Of a DNA stretch of 12,549 nucleotides, positions 1 through 6,177 are shown piece after piece (position 1 is the stretch's first letter; every line of letters begins with the position of its first letter). The notes under the pieces were generated by a model that was given only the letters and a program-made list of their open reading frames with translations, made no database searches and was not told where the DNA came from. Source of the stretch: Deltaproteobacteria bacterium (GTDB lineage: Bacteria > UBA10199 > DSSB01); the NCBI GenBank assembly GCA_020440745.1, contig JAGRNM010000021.1, positions 1 through 12,549 on the forward strand. The letters are read 5' to 3'. Position numbers and translations under genes: made by a program.

Positions 1-256
1 TGGACAGGTAAGTAATCCTCAGCATGAAAATATTTCTGTTGGGAAAGCCGGTCGTACTCGTTGGAAAGGGATTCGTCCTACAGTTAGAGGTATGGTGATG
101 AATCCTGTGGACCATCCCCATGGTGGTGGAGAAGCTAAAGGTAAAGGTGGTAATCATCCTTCCAGTCCTTGGGGAACTCCAGCGAAGGGTTATAAGACTA
201 GACAAAATAAACGAACCCAAAAGTTTATTGTTAAAGATAGAAGATCAAAATTTTAA
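1..256 (+). CDS. rplB: 50S ribosomal protein L2, C-terminal part (5' end outside window)
   Basis: This is the last 84 codons of L2, read in the frame that starts at base 2 and stopping at TAA 254-256. L2 is a primary 23S rRNA-binding protein needed for subunit association and peptidyl transferase activity. The visible part holds the family signature: RWKGIRPTVRG, then MNPVDHPHGGGE with the conserved histidine loop that reaches toward the peptidyl transferase centre, then WGTPAKGYKTR and a basic C-terminus ending RRSKF. No truncation is seen other than the window edge. rpsS follows after 25 bases, as in the standard S10 operon. The identification is secure because this tail is one of the most conserved stretches of the bacterial ribosome. 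Confidence 0.98.
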   Translation, partial: GQVSNPQHENISVGKAGRTRWKGIRPTVRGMVMNPVDHPHGGGEAKGKGGNHPSSPWGTPAKGYKTRQNKRTQKFIVKDRRSKF

Positions 257-281
257 TTTTAGGATTTTTTAAGGAAAAATT

Positions 282-560
282 ATGCCGCGATCCACTAAAA
301 AAGGACCCTTTGTGGATGATCACTTGATAAAAAAAGTGATCAAGAGCCAAGAGGAAAACAGTAAAAAAGTCATTAAGACTTGGTCTCGCCGCTCGATGGT
401 TATTCCTGATTTTGTTGGGCGTACCTTTGCTGTTCATAATGGTCGTAAATTTATTCCGGTTTTTGTTACCGAGAATATGGTTGGGCATAAACTTGGCGAG
501 TTTGCGGCTACCCGCACTTTTCACCAGCATGCAGGTGATCGTAAAACTAAGGAGAAATAG
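282..560 (+). CDS. rpsS: 30S ribosomal protein S19
   Basis: S19 is a protein of the 30S head that pairs with S13 and contacts the A-site finger. The 92 codons match the usual length of about 92. The sequence opens MPRSTKKGPFVDDHL and contains the family core TWSRRSMVIPDFVG, HNGRKFIPV and MVGHKLGEFA, ending in a short basic tail. The ATG at 282 is preceded by AAGGA at 271-275, six bases away. The last codons contain the AAGGAG that serves rplV, so the two genes are probably translated in a coupled way. Nothing unusual is seen. Confidence 0.99.
   Translation: MPRSTKKGPFVDDHLIKKVIKSQEENSKKVIKTWSRRSMVIPDFVGRTFAVHNGRKFIPVFVTENMVGHKLGEFAATRTFHQHAGDRKTKEK
549..554 (+). promoter_or_regulatory. Shine-Dalgarno site of rplV, inside the end of rpsS
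   Basis: AAGGAG lies 10 bases before the ATG at 565. It fixes the rplV start there. The same frame stays open back to an ATG at 412, but that part overlaps rpsS and has no L22-like sequence. Confidence 0.8.
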
Positions 561-564
561 AAAA

Positions 565-903
565 ATGGCATCCGCTTCAACAGCAAGAGTTCGATTTTTA
601 AGAGTAGCTCCTCGTAAGGCAAGCTTGGTGGCTGATCTTATTCGTGGAAAAAAAGTGCAGGAAGCTTTAAATATTCTTTCCTTTAATCGTCGGCATGTGG
701 CGAAGGATTTTAAAAAATTAGTCCTCTCTGCAGTGGCTAATGCTGAACAAAAAGGTGGTATTGACCCTGACAACCTTTGGTTAAAAACTGTCACTGTAGA
801 TCGAGGTCCTATCTATAAACGATGGAGAGCTCGAGCAAGAGGTAGTGCTTCTCGCATTGAGAAGCGTACTAGTCACCTTCAGGTGATTCTAGAAGAGCGT
901 TAA
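565..903 (+). CDS. rplV: 50S ribosomal protein L22
   Basis: L22 binds 23S rRNA, and its long beta hairpin lines the peptide exit tunnel near the macrolide site. From ATG 565 the product is 112 residues, close to the usual 110-115. It shows the expected order: an N-terminal helix region with RVAPRKASLVADLIRGKKV, the middle LVLSAVANAEQK, then the hairpin segment with GPIYKRWRARARGSASRI and the closing HLQVILEE. The tip sequence RWRARARGSA looks wild-type. The start is four bases after the rpsS stop and rpsC follows after 26 bases. Confidence 0.98.
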   Translation: MASASTARVRFLRVAPRKASLVADLIRGKKVQEALNILSFNRRHVAKDFKKLVLSAVANAEQKGGIDPDNLWLKTVTVDRGPIYKRWRARARGSASRIEKRTSHLQVILEER

Positions 904-929
904 TTTGTAATTTTTGGAGAGCAATAATA

Positions 930-1607
930 ATGGGACAAAAAGTTCATCCTTATGGTTTTCGTCTTGGAATTAATAAGCCTTGGCTTTCCAAGTGGTATGC
1001 TTCAGGCAAGTATGCCTCATGGCTTCATGAAGACCTTTATTTTAGAAAAGAGATTAAAAAACGTCTTTATGCTGCGGGTGTTTCTAAGATTCGTGTTGAG
1101 CGTGCTGCCAATAAAGTCAAGATTGTCATCCATACTGCCCGTCCTGGTCTTGTAATCGGTAAAAAGGGAAGTGGTATTGATGCCTTAAGGGAGGAGTTGC
1201 AACGTAAGACTCAAAATAAAGAACTCTTCTTGGATATCCAAGAAATCCGTAAGGCAGAGACAGATGCTCAATTAGTGGCAGAGAACTTGGCCACTCAATT
1301 AGAAAGACGAGTTCCTTTTCGTCGTGCTGTTAAAAAAAGCGTGCAATCAGCCATGAAATTTGGGGCTAAAGGAATTAAAGTGATGGTTGGTGGTAGGTTA
1401 GGTGGTTCTGAGATTGCTCGTAGTGAGTGGTATCGGGAAGGTCGTGTGCCTTTGCAGACTTTGAGGGCTGATATTGATTTTGGTTTTGCAGAGGCAAAAA
1501 CCACTTACGGTATTATTGGAGTTAAGGTTTGGGTTTTTAAAGGAGAGATTTTTGATAAAAAGCAGCAAGAACAGCAGGAAGTATTAAAAGTAAAGACCGC
1601 CAGTTAA
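930..1607 (+). CDS. rpsC: 30S ribosomal protein S3
   Basis: S3 sits at the mRNA entry channel in the 30S head and helps unwind incoming mRNA. The product has 225 residues, within the normal 210-235. The N-terminus MGQKVHPYGFRLG is the family start. A type-II KH domain follows with its GxxG loop at residues 77-80 (VIGKKGSGI). The C-terminal domain carries RRAVKKSVQSAMKFGAKGI, GGRLGGSEIAR and the basic YREGRVPLQTLRADID region. The last 20 residues are a charged, glutamine-rich tail (KKQQEQQEV), which varies between species. GGAG at 916-919 serves the ATG. Confidence 0.99.
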   Translation: MGQKVHPYGFRLGINKPWLSKWYASGKYASWLHEDLYFRKEIKKRLYAAGVSKIRVERAANKVKIVIHTARPGLVIGKKGSGIDALREELQRKTQNKELFLDIQEIRKAETDAQLVAENLATQLERRVPFRRAVKKSVQSAMKFGAKGIKVMVGGRLGGSEIARSEWYREGRVPLQTLRADIDFGFAEAKTTYGIIGVKVWVFKGEIFDKKQQEQQEVLKVKTAS

Positions 1608-1615
1608 TAAAATAA

Positions 1616-1620
1616 AGAGG
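1616..1620 (+). promoter_or_regulatory. Shine-Dalgarno site that decides the rplP start
   Basis: AGAGG lies 8 bases before the ATG at 1629 but only 2 bases before an in-frame TTG at 1623. The spacing favours 1629, which also gives the family N-terminus MLMPKKVKFRK. Confidence 0.75.
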
Positions 1621-1628
1621 TTTTGGCT

Positions 1629-2051
1629 ATGTTAATGCCTAAAAAAGTTAAATTTAGAAAATGTCAAAAAGGACGCATGCGGGGTAAGGCTTACCGTGGG
1701 TGTAATCTAGACTTTGGTGATTTTGCTATTCAGGCAACGGAATGTGGTTGGATTACTTCTAGGCAGATTGAAGCGAGTCGTATCGCTATCAATCGTTGTA
1801 TTAAAAGAGGAGGAAAAATCTGGATCCGTATTTTTCCTGACAAACCCATTAGTAAAAAGCCCTTAGAAACTCGTATGGGTAAGGGTAAAGGTAACCCAGA
1901 ATTTTGGGTAGCCGTGATTAAGCCAGGTCGTATTTTGTTTGAAATGGAAGGGGTAGACAAAGAGTTAGCGATTCAAGCTTTAACTCTAGCTAAACATAAA
2001 CTACCTCTTAAGACTAGAATTCTTACCCGGGAGGGCTACCGTGACGCCTAA
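1629..2051 (+). CDS. rplP: 50S ribosomal protein L16
   Basis: L16 organises the A-site tRNA region of the 50S subunit. From ATG 1629 it has 140 residues, against a usual 136-144. The start MLMPKKVKFRK is typical. GRMRGKAYRG, the central AIQATECGWITSRQIEA and the loop TRMGKGKGNPEFWVA are all present. The arginine at about residue 82 matches the position hydroxylated in E. coli L16, although nothing here shows whether that modification occurs. The last 11 bases overlap rpmC in another frame, which points to translational coupling. TTG 1623 is a poorer alternative start because it sits too close to the ribosome binding site. Confidence 0.98.
   Translation: MLMPKKVKFRKCQKGRMRGKAYRGCNLDFGDFAIQATECGWITSRQIEASRIAINRCIKRGGKIWIRIFPDKPISKKPLETRMGKGKGNPEFWVAVIKPGRILFEMEGVDKELAIQALTLAKHKLPLKTRILTREGYRDA
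2030..2034 (+). promoter_or_regulatory. Shine-Dalgarno site of rpmC inside rplP
   Basis: GGAGG lies within the last codons of rplP, six bases before the GTG at 2041. It supports GTG as the real rpmC start and an 11-base overlap with rplP. Confidence 0.75.
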
Positions 2052-2250
2052 AGAGCTTCGTGGAAAAAGTTTAAGCGATTTAAGCGCCTTAGAGAAAGAG
2101 CTTCGTGAGGAGCTCTTTAAGCTCAAACTTCAAAATGGGCTAGGTTCTTTAGAAAAGAACCACCGTTTGGGAGAGCTTCGTCGTGATATCGCAAGAATCT
2201 TGACCTTAAGGGCAGAAAAAAGAAGCCTGGCAGAAAGCCAAGCCGCTTAA
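2041..2250 (+). CDS. rpmC: 50S ribosomal protein L29
   Basis: L29 is a small two-helix protein at the peptide exit, next to L23 where trigger factor docks. The 69-residue product fits the 60-75 range. It reads as two long helices: ELRGKSLSDLSALEKELREELFKLKLQ, then GLGSLEKNHRLGELRRDIARILTL with the family signature around NHRLGELRRDIAR. The start codon is GTG and overlaps the end of rplP. rpsQ follows after 16 bases. The rplP-rpmC-rpsQ order is the standard one. Confidence 0.97.
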   Translation: MTPKELRGKSLSDLSALEKELREELFKLKLQNGLGSLEKNHRLGELRRDIARILTLRAEKRSLAESQAA

Positions 2251-2266
2251 TTTGAGGATTTAATAT

Positions 2267-2533
2267 ATGGAAGCAGTTTTAAAAAAACATAAAAAAACTA
2301 AGACTGGCGTAGTCTTAAGTGACAAGATGGATAAGACAATTACGGTTGTGGTAGAGCGCTTAGTCTTACATCCTTATTTTAAGAAGTATCATAAGCGTCG
2401 TACTAAGTTTAAAGCTCACGATGAAAAAAACCAATGTCGTGTTGGAGATACGGTAGAGATTATTGAAACTCGTCCTTTATCTAAAACCAAGCGTTGGTCG
2501 GTGAGAAAAGTATTGGAGCGTTCAGCTCTTTAG
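2267..2533 (+). CDS. rpsQ: 30S ribosomal protein S17
   Basis: S17 is an OB-fold protein that binds 16S rRNA in the 5' domain of the body early in assembly. The product has 88 residues, which is typical. Recognisable parts are TGVVLSDKMDKTITVVVER near the N-terminus, the loop HPYFKKYHKRRTKFKAHDE and the C-terminal RVGDTVEIIETRPLSKTKRW. GAGG at 2252-2255 is the likely ribosome binding site. The first ten codons are very A-rich, which would leave the start region little structure. Confidence 0.98.
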   Translation: MEAVLKKHKKTKTGVVLSDKMDKTITVVVERLVLHPYFKKYHKRRTKFKAHDEKNQCRVGDTVEIIETRPLSKTKRWSVRKVLERSAL

Positions 2534-2557
2534 TATTTTGTTTAGAGGACTTATTTT

Positions 2558-2926
2558 ATGATTCAGGTAGAAAGTTTATTAGAATCCGCTGACAACTCTG
2601 GAGCTCGTAAGTTGCTTTGTATTAAAGTCTTAGGTGGCTCTAAGCGTAAGTACGCTAGTGTTGGAGACTTAATCGTGGTTTCTATTAAAGAAGCTTTGCC
2701 AGATGGTAAGGTAAAAAAAGGTGAAGTGAAAAAAGGTGTAATCGTACGTACTAAGAAAGAAATCAGGCGTCCTGATGGTTCCTATATTCGCTTTGATCAA
2801 AATGCGATTGTATTAGTTAATGATGCAGGAGAACCCCTAGGAACTCGTATTTTTGGTCCTGTGGCTCGTGAGTTAAGGGCTAAGCAGTACATGAAGATTA
2901 TTTCTTTAGCTCCCGAAGTATTATAA
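2558..2926 (+). CDS. rplN: 50S ribosomal protein L14
   Basis: L14 lies at the subunit interface, forms intersubunit contacts, and is where the silencing factor RsfS binds in many bacteria. The 122 residues match the strongly fixed family length. The start MIQVESLLESADNSGARKL and later DGSYIRFDQNAIVLVN, PLGTRIFGPVARELR and the ending KIISLAPEVL are diagnostic. A GAGGA element lies about eight bases before the ATG. rplX begins 14 bases after the stop. Confidence 0.99.
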   Translation: MIQVESLLESADNSGARKLLCIKVLGGSKRKYASVGDLIVVSIKEALPDGKVKKGEVKKGVIVRTKKEIRRPDGSYIRFDQNAIVLVNDAGEPLGTRIFGPVARELRAKQYMKIISLAPEVL

Positions 2927-2929
2927 ATT

Positions 2930-2933
2930 GAGG
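2930..2933 (+). promoter_or_regulatory. Shine-Dalgarno site that decides the rplX start
   Basis: GAGG lies 7 bases before ATG 2941 and only 1 base before an in-frame TTG at 2935. This selects 2941, giving the usual N-terminus MARIKKNDQV. Confidence 0.7.
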
Positions 2934-2940
2934 TTTGATC

Positions 2941-3258
2941 ATGGCTAGAATTAAAAAAAATGACCAGGTTAAGATTATTTCTGGAAAAGATAAAGGTAAG
3001 ACGGGCAAGATCCTTCGGGTTTTGGCGGATCAAGACCGTGTAGTGGTAGAAAAACTTAACTTAGTTAAAAAGCATTTAAAGCCTACTCAGCAAAATCCGC
3101 AGGGAGGTATTATTGAAAAAGAAATGGGGATTCATATTTCTAACGTCATGTTGTTGGATCCTAAGAGTGGTGAGATAACCCGTGTAGGGTATAGAGAAGG
3201 TAAAAAAGGTAAAAAAGAACGTTATGCCAAGAAAAGTGGCGAGCGGATTTCGGCCTAA
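2941..3258 (+). CDS. rplX: 50S ribosomal protein L24
   Basis: L24 starts assembly of the 50S subunit and sits near the tunnel exit. From ATG 2941 it has 105 residues, the usual size. The KOW motif is near the N-terminus (about residues 6-33: NDQVKIISGKDKGKTGKILRV without its final turn). It is followed by VEKLNLVKKHLKP, GGIIEKEMGIHISNVML and a basic C-terminal part GYREGKKGKKERYAKKSGE. It is the second gene of the spc segment, directly after rplN. Nothing is missing. Confidence 0.98.
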   Translation: MARIKKNDQVKIISGKDKGKTGKILRVLADQDRVVVEKLNLVKKHLKPTQQNPQGGIIEKEMGIHISNVMLLDPKSGEITRVGYREGKKGKKERYAKKSGERISA

Positions 3259-3270
3259 GTAAAAGGCTTA

Positions 3271-3276
3271 AAGGAG
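3271..3276 (+). promoter_or_regulatory. Shine-Dalgarno site of rplE, deciding a TTG start
   Basis: AAGGAG lies 8 bases before TTG 3285, and no ATG or GTG in frame gives a better N-terminus. This strong site makes a TTG start for rplE convincing. Confidence 0.75.
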
Positions 3277-3284
3277 TTTAGAAA

Positions 3285-3836
3285 TTGAGTGCATTAAAAT
3301 CCAGTTATTCACAAAAGTACTATAAGGAAGTGTTTCCTGCTTTAAAGGAGCAGTTTTCTTATAAAAACCCTATGCAAGTGCCTAAATTAGAAAAGATCGT
3401 GATTAGCTCTTGTCTATCAGAGGCTTTGCAAAACTCTAAGGTTTTAGAGACAGCTAGTGATGAGATTATGGCTATTGTTGGTCAAAAACCTACGATTACC
3501 AAAGCTAAAAAATCCATTGCTTCTTTTAAACTTAGAGAAGGTAACAAATTAGGCGTGCGGGTAACCTTGCGAAAAGAACGCATGTATGAATTTTTAAACC
3601 GCCTTTGTAATGTGGCTTTGCCTAGGGTGAGAGACTTTCGTGGTATCAGTGGTCGTTCCTTTGATGGACGTGGAAATTATTCTATGGGCATTACCGAGCA
3701 GATTATTTTTCCTGAAATCAACTATGATAAGATTGATAAAATTAGAGGTATGAATATTACCATTGTAACGACTGCCAAGACAGATGAAGAAGGCAAGGCT
3801 CTATTAAAATTAATGGGAATGCCTTTTAGAAATTAA
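3285..3836 (+). CDS. rplE: 50S ribosomal protein L5, with an altered NMGVGEA motif
   Basis: L5 binds 5S rRNA together with L18 and touches the P-site tRNA in the central protuberance. The 183 residues match the family (about 178-185). MQVPKLEKI (residues 30-38), GQKPTITKAKKSIASFKLREG (66 onward), LPRVRDFRGISGRSFDGRGNY and EQIIFPEINYDK are all normal, as is the end KLMGMPFRN. The odd part is residues 41-47, SSCLSEA. In most bacteria this is NMGVGEA or close to it, so the Asn, the Met and both glycines are replaced here. The frame is intact and flanked by conserved sequence, so this is not a simple indel. Translation starts at TTG 3285. Confidence 0.98.
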   Translation: MSALKSSYSQKYYKEVFPALKEQFSYKNPMQVPKLEKIVISSCLSEALQNSKVLETASDEIMAIVGQKPTITKAKKSIASFKLREGNKLGVRVTLRKERMYEFLNRLCNVALPRVRDFRGISGRSFDGRGNYSMGITEQIIFPEINYDKIDKIRGMNITIVTTAKTDEEGKALLKLMGMPFRN

Positions 3837-3864
3837 ACTAATTTAAGAAGGAATTTAGTAAAAG

Positions 3865-4050
3865 ATGGCCAAATTATCTCTCAGGGTAAAAGCAAAACGT
3901 AAGCCTAAATTTGGTGTGCGTGCTTATAATCGTTGTCCACTTTGTGGTAGACCTCGAGCTTTTTTGCGAAAATTTAAAATGTGTCGACTTTGTTTTCGTA
4001 AACTAGCCAGACAAGGAGAGATTCCTGGAGTCACTAAATCCAGTTGGTAA
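3865..4050 (+). CDS. rpsZ: 30S ribosomal protein S14, zinc-binding short type
   Basis: S14 belongs to the 30S head near S3 and S10. This 61-residue form is the short zinc-ribbon type (S14p, rpsN1/rpsZ), not the roughly 100-residue cysteine-free type. Four cysteines at 24, 27, 40 and 43 form two CxxC pairs (RCPLCGRP and MCRLCFRK). The C-terminus RQGEIPGVTKSSW is diagnostic. AAGGA at 3848-3852 lies 12 bases before the ATG, a little far. It sits in the usual place between L5 and S8. Species that carry both types normally use the cysteine-free copy under zinc starvation; whether a second copy exists cannot be seen here. Confidence 0.98.
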   Translation: MAKLSLRVKAKRKPKFGVRAYNRCPLCGRPRAFLRKFKMCRLCFRKLARQGEIPGVTKSSW

Positions 4051-4070
4051 TTTATTTTTGGAGATAATCA

Positions 4071-4466
4071 ATGACGGATCCTATTGCAGACATGCTGACA
4101 CGTATTAGAAATGCTCAGGCTAAAAAACACGACATGGTCGATGTTCCTAAAAGCCGAGTCAAAAAAGCCATTGCACAAATTTTAAAAGAGCAAGGCTTGA
4201 TTTGTGATTTTAGTGAAGAAGAAGGTTTTTCTTCTCAAGGCAAATTGCGTATTCAATTAAAATACGATGCTAATAATCGCCCGATTATTAAAGGGCTTAA
4301 AAGAGTGAGTAAGCCCGGACGTCGTGAGTATACCGGTTATAAAGGTATTCGTCCTATGCTTAATGGAACAGGTTTGGCAATTCTTTCAACACCTAAGGGT
4401 ATTTTGACAGATCAAGCAGCTCGTGAACAGAAGCTGGGCGGAGAAATTTTGGCTCATATTTGGTAG
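4071..4466 (+). CDS. rpsH: 30S ribosomal protein S8
   Basis: S8 binds the central domain of 16S rRNA and in E. coli also represses the spc operon by binding its mRNA near rplE. The product has 131 residues (usual 130-133). MTDPIADMLTRIRNAQ opens the protein and VPKSRVKKAIAQILKEQG follows. The C-terminal half has KPGRREYTGYKGIRPMLNGTG, then LSTPKGILTDQAA and the closing LGGEILAHIW, which together form the rRNA-binding face. GGAGA at 4060-4064 precedes the ATG by six bases. I do not see a convincing S8-binding hairpin at the rplE start. Confidence 0.98.
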   Translation: MTDPIADMLTRIRNAQAKKHDMVDVPKSRVKKAIAQILKEQGLICDFSEEEGFSSQGKLRIQLKYDANNRPIIKGLKRVSKPGRREYTGYKGIRPMLNGTGLAILSTPKGILTDQAAREQKLGGEILAHIW

Positions 4467-4491
4467 GTATTAAAGAGTAAAAGGATTTTTT

Positions 4492-5031
4492 ATGTCACGT
4501 ACTGGTAAACAACCTATTAATCTTCCTGATAAGGTTAAAGTTCGTCTAGAAAATGGCGTTTTTTATGCTGAGGGACCTTTGGGAAAATTAAGTCAGGCGA
4601 TTCGTGATGAAGTTTTGGTAGAAATCTCTGATAAAACGATCGAGGTCAAAAGAGTCGATGACAAGCCTCAAAGTCGTGCCTTGCATGGTCTGACGAGGAG
4701 TTTGATCAATAATATGATCGTTGGTGTGTCAGATGGTTTTACTAAAGAGTTAGATATTCAAGGTGTAGGTTATCGTGCGGATGCTAAAGGTCAAACTTTA
4801 AACTTAAGTTTAGGATTTAGTCATCCTGTTGAATTTCCTTTACCCCAAGGTATTCAGGTTAAGGTAGACAAGCAGACTCATATTGTTTTGACGGGTTATG
4901 ACAAAGCTCTTTTAGGACAAGTGGCTGCTGATATCCGTAAACTTCGTCCTCCTGAACCCTATAAAGGTAAGGGAATTCGTTATTCTAACGAAGTGATACG
5001 TCGTAAGGCAGGAAAAACAGCCGCAAAATAG
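4492..5031 (+). CDS. rplF: 50S ribosomal protein L6
   Basis: L6 lies at the base of the L7/L12 stalk near the sarcin-ricin loop, where elongation factors act. The 179 residues are typical. It is built of two related domains. The first begins MSRTGKQPINLPDKV and includes SRALHGLTRSLINNMIVGV. The second begins with the repeat KELDIQGVGYRA and ends with the signature PEPYKGKGIRY at residues 154-164 and a lysine-rich tail. AAGGA at 4481-4485 is well spaced from the ATG. Nothing is unusual. Confidence 0.99.
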   Translation: MSRTGKQPINLPDKVKVRLENGVFYAEGPLGKLSQAIRDEVLVEISDKTIEVKRVDDKPQSRALHGLTRSLINNMIVGVSDGFTKELDIQGVGYRADAKGQTLNLSLGFSHPVEFPLPQGIQVKVDKQTHIVLTGYDKALLGQVAADIRKLRPPEPYKGKGIRYSNEVIRRKAGKTAAK

Positions 5032-5060
5032 TTTTTTTAAAAGATATAAGGAATGCCAAA

Positions 5061-5408
5061 ATGGCAACAGCATTAGGTAGAGAAAAACGTAAGCAACGTA
5101 TTAGAAAAAAGATTTTAGGTAGCAGTGAGAGACCGCGTCTGTCTGTGTTTCGTTCTAATAAGCATTTATATGCTCAGATGATTGATGATCAGGCAGGTCG
5201 TACTTTGGTTAGTGCTTCTACTGTAGAAAAGGGCGTTTTTAAAGGCACGCGTAATAAAAACATCGCCCAAGAATTGGGAAAACGTTTAGGTGAAAAAGCA
5301 AAGGCTGCTAACATTGAGCAGGCTATTTTTGACCGTAACGGATATATCTATCATGGTTGTCTTAAAGCTTTTGCAGAGGGAGCTCGCGAAGCAGGATTGA
5401 GGTTTTAA
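5061..5408 (+). CDS. rplR: 50S ribosomal protein L18
   Basis: L18 carries 5S rRNA into the central protuberance with L5. It has 115 residues, within the normal 112-122. The basic N-terminal arm KRKQRIRKKI is followed by ERPRLSVFRSNKHLYAQMIDD, then the C-terminal FDRNGYIYHGCLKAFAEGARE and the final AGLRF, all characteristic. AAGGA at 5048-5052 serves the ATG. The stop codon at 5406-5408 directly touches the rpsE start, so the two are very likely translationally coupled. Confidence 0.98.
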   Translation: MATALGREKRKQRIRKKILGSSERPRLSVFRSNKHLYAQMIDDQAGRTLVSASTVEKGVFKGTRNKNIAQELGKRLGEKAKAANIEQAIFDRNGYIYHGCLKAFAEGAREAGLRF

Positions 5409-5897
5409 ATGTCAGAAGAAATTTTAGAAGAAAAACAAGAAAATGAAGTTCAGGACCGTTTAATTAGCCTTAATCGGGTTGCTAAAGTAGTAAAAGGCGG
5501 ACGTCGTTTTAGCTTTAGTGCTTTAGTAGTGGCTGGAGACGGTCGTGGTCGTGTAGGAGTGGGTTTAGGAAAAGCTAAAGAGGTTCCTGATTCTATAAGA
5601 AAAGCTGGAGATCGTGCCAAACGTCAGATGGTACACGTACCTCTTGCTAAGGGATCGACGATTCCTCATGAGGTTTTAGGTCGTTATGGCGCTGCTCGAG
5701 TTATTTTAAAACCAGCTACTGAAGGAACAGGAGTGATTGCTGGTGGAGCAGTCAGAGCAGTTGTTGAGACGGCAGGTATTCATAATATTTTAACAAAGTG
5801 TATTGGTACTAATAATCCTCATAACGTTGTTAAAGCGACTTTAAATGGCTTGTTACAATTACGTAGCCTCAGCGAAGTAAAAAAGCTAAGGGCTTAA
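5409..5897 (+). CDS. rpsE: 30S ribosomal protein S5
   Basis: S5 lies on the solvent side of the 30S body, with S4 and S3, and affects decoding accuracy. The product has 162 residues (usual 160-170). An acidic N-terminal tail of about 15 residues precedes the double-stranded RNA-binding-like domain. The loop VKGGRRFSF (residues 28-36) is the region where spectinomycin-resistance changes are known in E. coli; it looks wild-type. RVGVGLGKAKEVPDSIRKA, VPLAKGSTIPHEV and GAARVILKPA follow. The start codon abuts the rplR stop, with GAGG at 5399-5402 inside rplR as ribosome binding site. Confidence 0.99.
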   Translation: MSEEILEEKQENEVQDRLISLNRVAKVVKGGRRFSFSALVVAGDGRGRVGVGLGKAKEVPDSIRKAGDRAKRQMVHVPLAKGSTIPHEVLGRYGAARVILKPATEGTGVIAGGAVRAVVETAGIHNILTKCIGTNNPHNVVKATLNGLLQLRSLSEVKKLRA

Positions 5898-5932
5898 ATT
5901 ACTAAACTTTAAAATCAGGTTTAAAAACTGTC

Positions 5933-6166
5933 ATGGCAAATTATATTAGAGTTCAATTAAAAGCTTCCGGTATTGGACGTGAGCAAAGTCAAAAAGACAC
6001 CTTAAGAGCCCTTGGTTTAAGGCGTTTTGGGCAGGAAAGGATCCATCCTGATACTCCTAGCTTACGTGGAATGTTAAATAAGCTAAAGCACTTAGTTAGT
6101 TTTGAAAAAAGCGAGACCGCAGAAATTAAAAAAACAAAAAAAGCTGCTAGTTATCGATTGTTGTAG
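5933..6166 (+). CDS. rpmD: 50S ribosomal protein L30, with a basic C-terminal extension
   Basis: L30 is a small bacterial large-subunit protein. The core, residues 1-58, has the family pattern: IRVQLKASGIGR, then QKDTLRALGLRRFGQ and LRGMLNKLKHLV. The usual length is about 58-62, and this product has 77, because a Lys/Ala-rich tail of roughly 19 residues (EIKKTKKAASYRLL at its end) is added. The tail's coding sequence contains two runs of seven A. The ribosome binding site is weak: AGG at 5917-5919, 13 bases before the ATG. The place between S5 and L15 is canonical. Confidence 0.95.
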   Translation: MANYIRVQLKASGIGREQSQKDTLRALGLRRFGQERIHPDTPSLRGMLNKLKHLVSFEKSETAEIKKTKKAASYRLL

Positions 6167-6169
6167 GAG
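6165..6169 (+). promoter_or_regulatory. Shine-Dalgarno site that decides the rplO start
   Basis: AGGAG overlaps the rpmD stop codon and lies 8 bases before ATG 6178. An in-frame TTG at 6175 is 5 bases away and less favourable. The ATG gives the expected short N-terminus MSKFLSQLKAP. Confidence 0.7.
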
Positions 6170-6177
6170 ATTTTTTG

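Noticed and set aside
412..564. Extension of L22 upstream to an ATG at 412
   Set aside because: It would overlap rpsS by about 150 bases, the added residues do not resemble L22, and AAGGAG sits correctly before 565.
231..794. Long open frame of 187 codons on the minus strand opposite rpsS and rplV
   Set aside because: It lies fully opposite conserved ribosomal protein genes, has no recognisable domain or good start signal, and is explained by the codon pattern of the plus-strand genes.
1295..3033. Minus-strand open frames opposite rpsC (1295-1504), rplP (1730-1960) and rplN/rplX (2797-3033)
   Set aside because: Short, without ribosome binding sites, and opposite strongly constrained genes; treated as shadows.
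3253..3267. Small hairpin GCCT/AGGC around the rplX stop, possible S8 target
   Set aside because: Only four or five base pairs with a seven-base loop and no likeness to the S8-binding helix of 16S rRNA.
5053..5076. Seven-codon open frame starting at ATG 5053 just before rplR
   Set aside because: It touches the Shine-Dalgarno site with no spacing, so it would not be initiated efficiently; the rplR start at 5061 fits the site.
6128..6150. Two A7 runs in rpmD; a -1 slip at A_AAA_AAA (6136-6142) would give a stop at 6148
   Set aside because: A7 or A8 runs also occur in rpsC, rpsQ and rplX, so they reflect base composition; no stimulatory structure follows.
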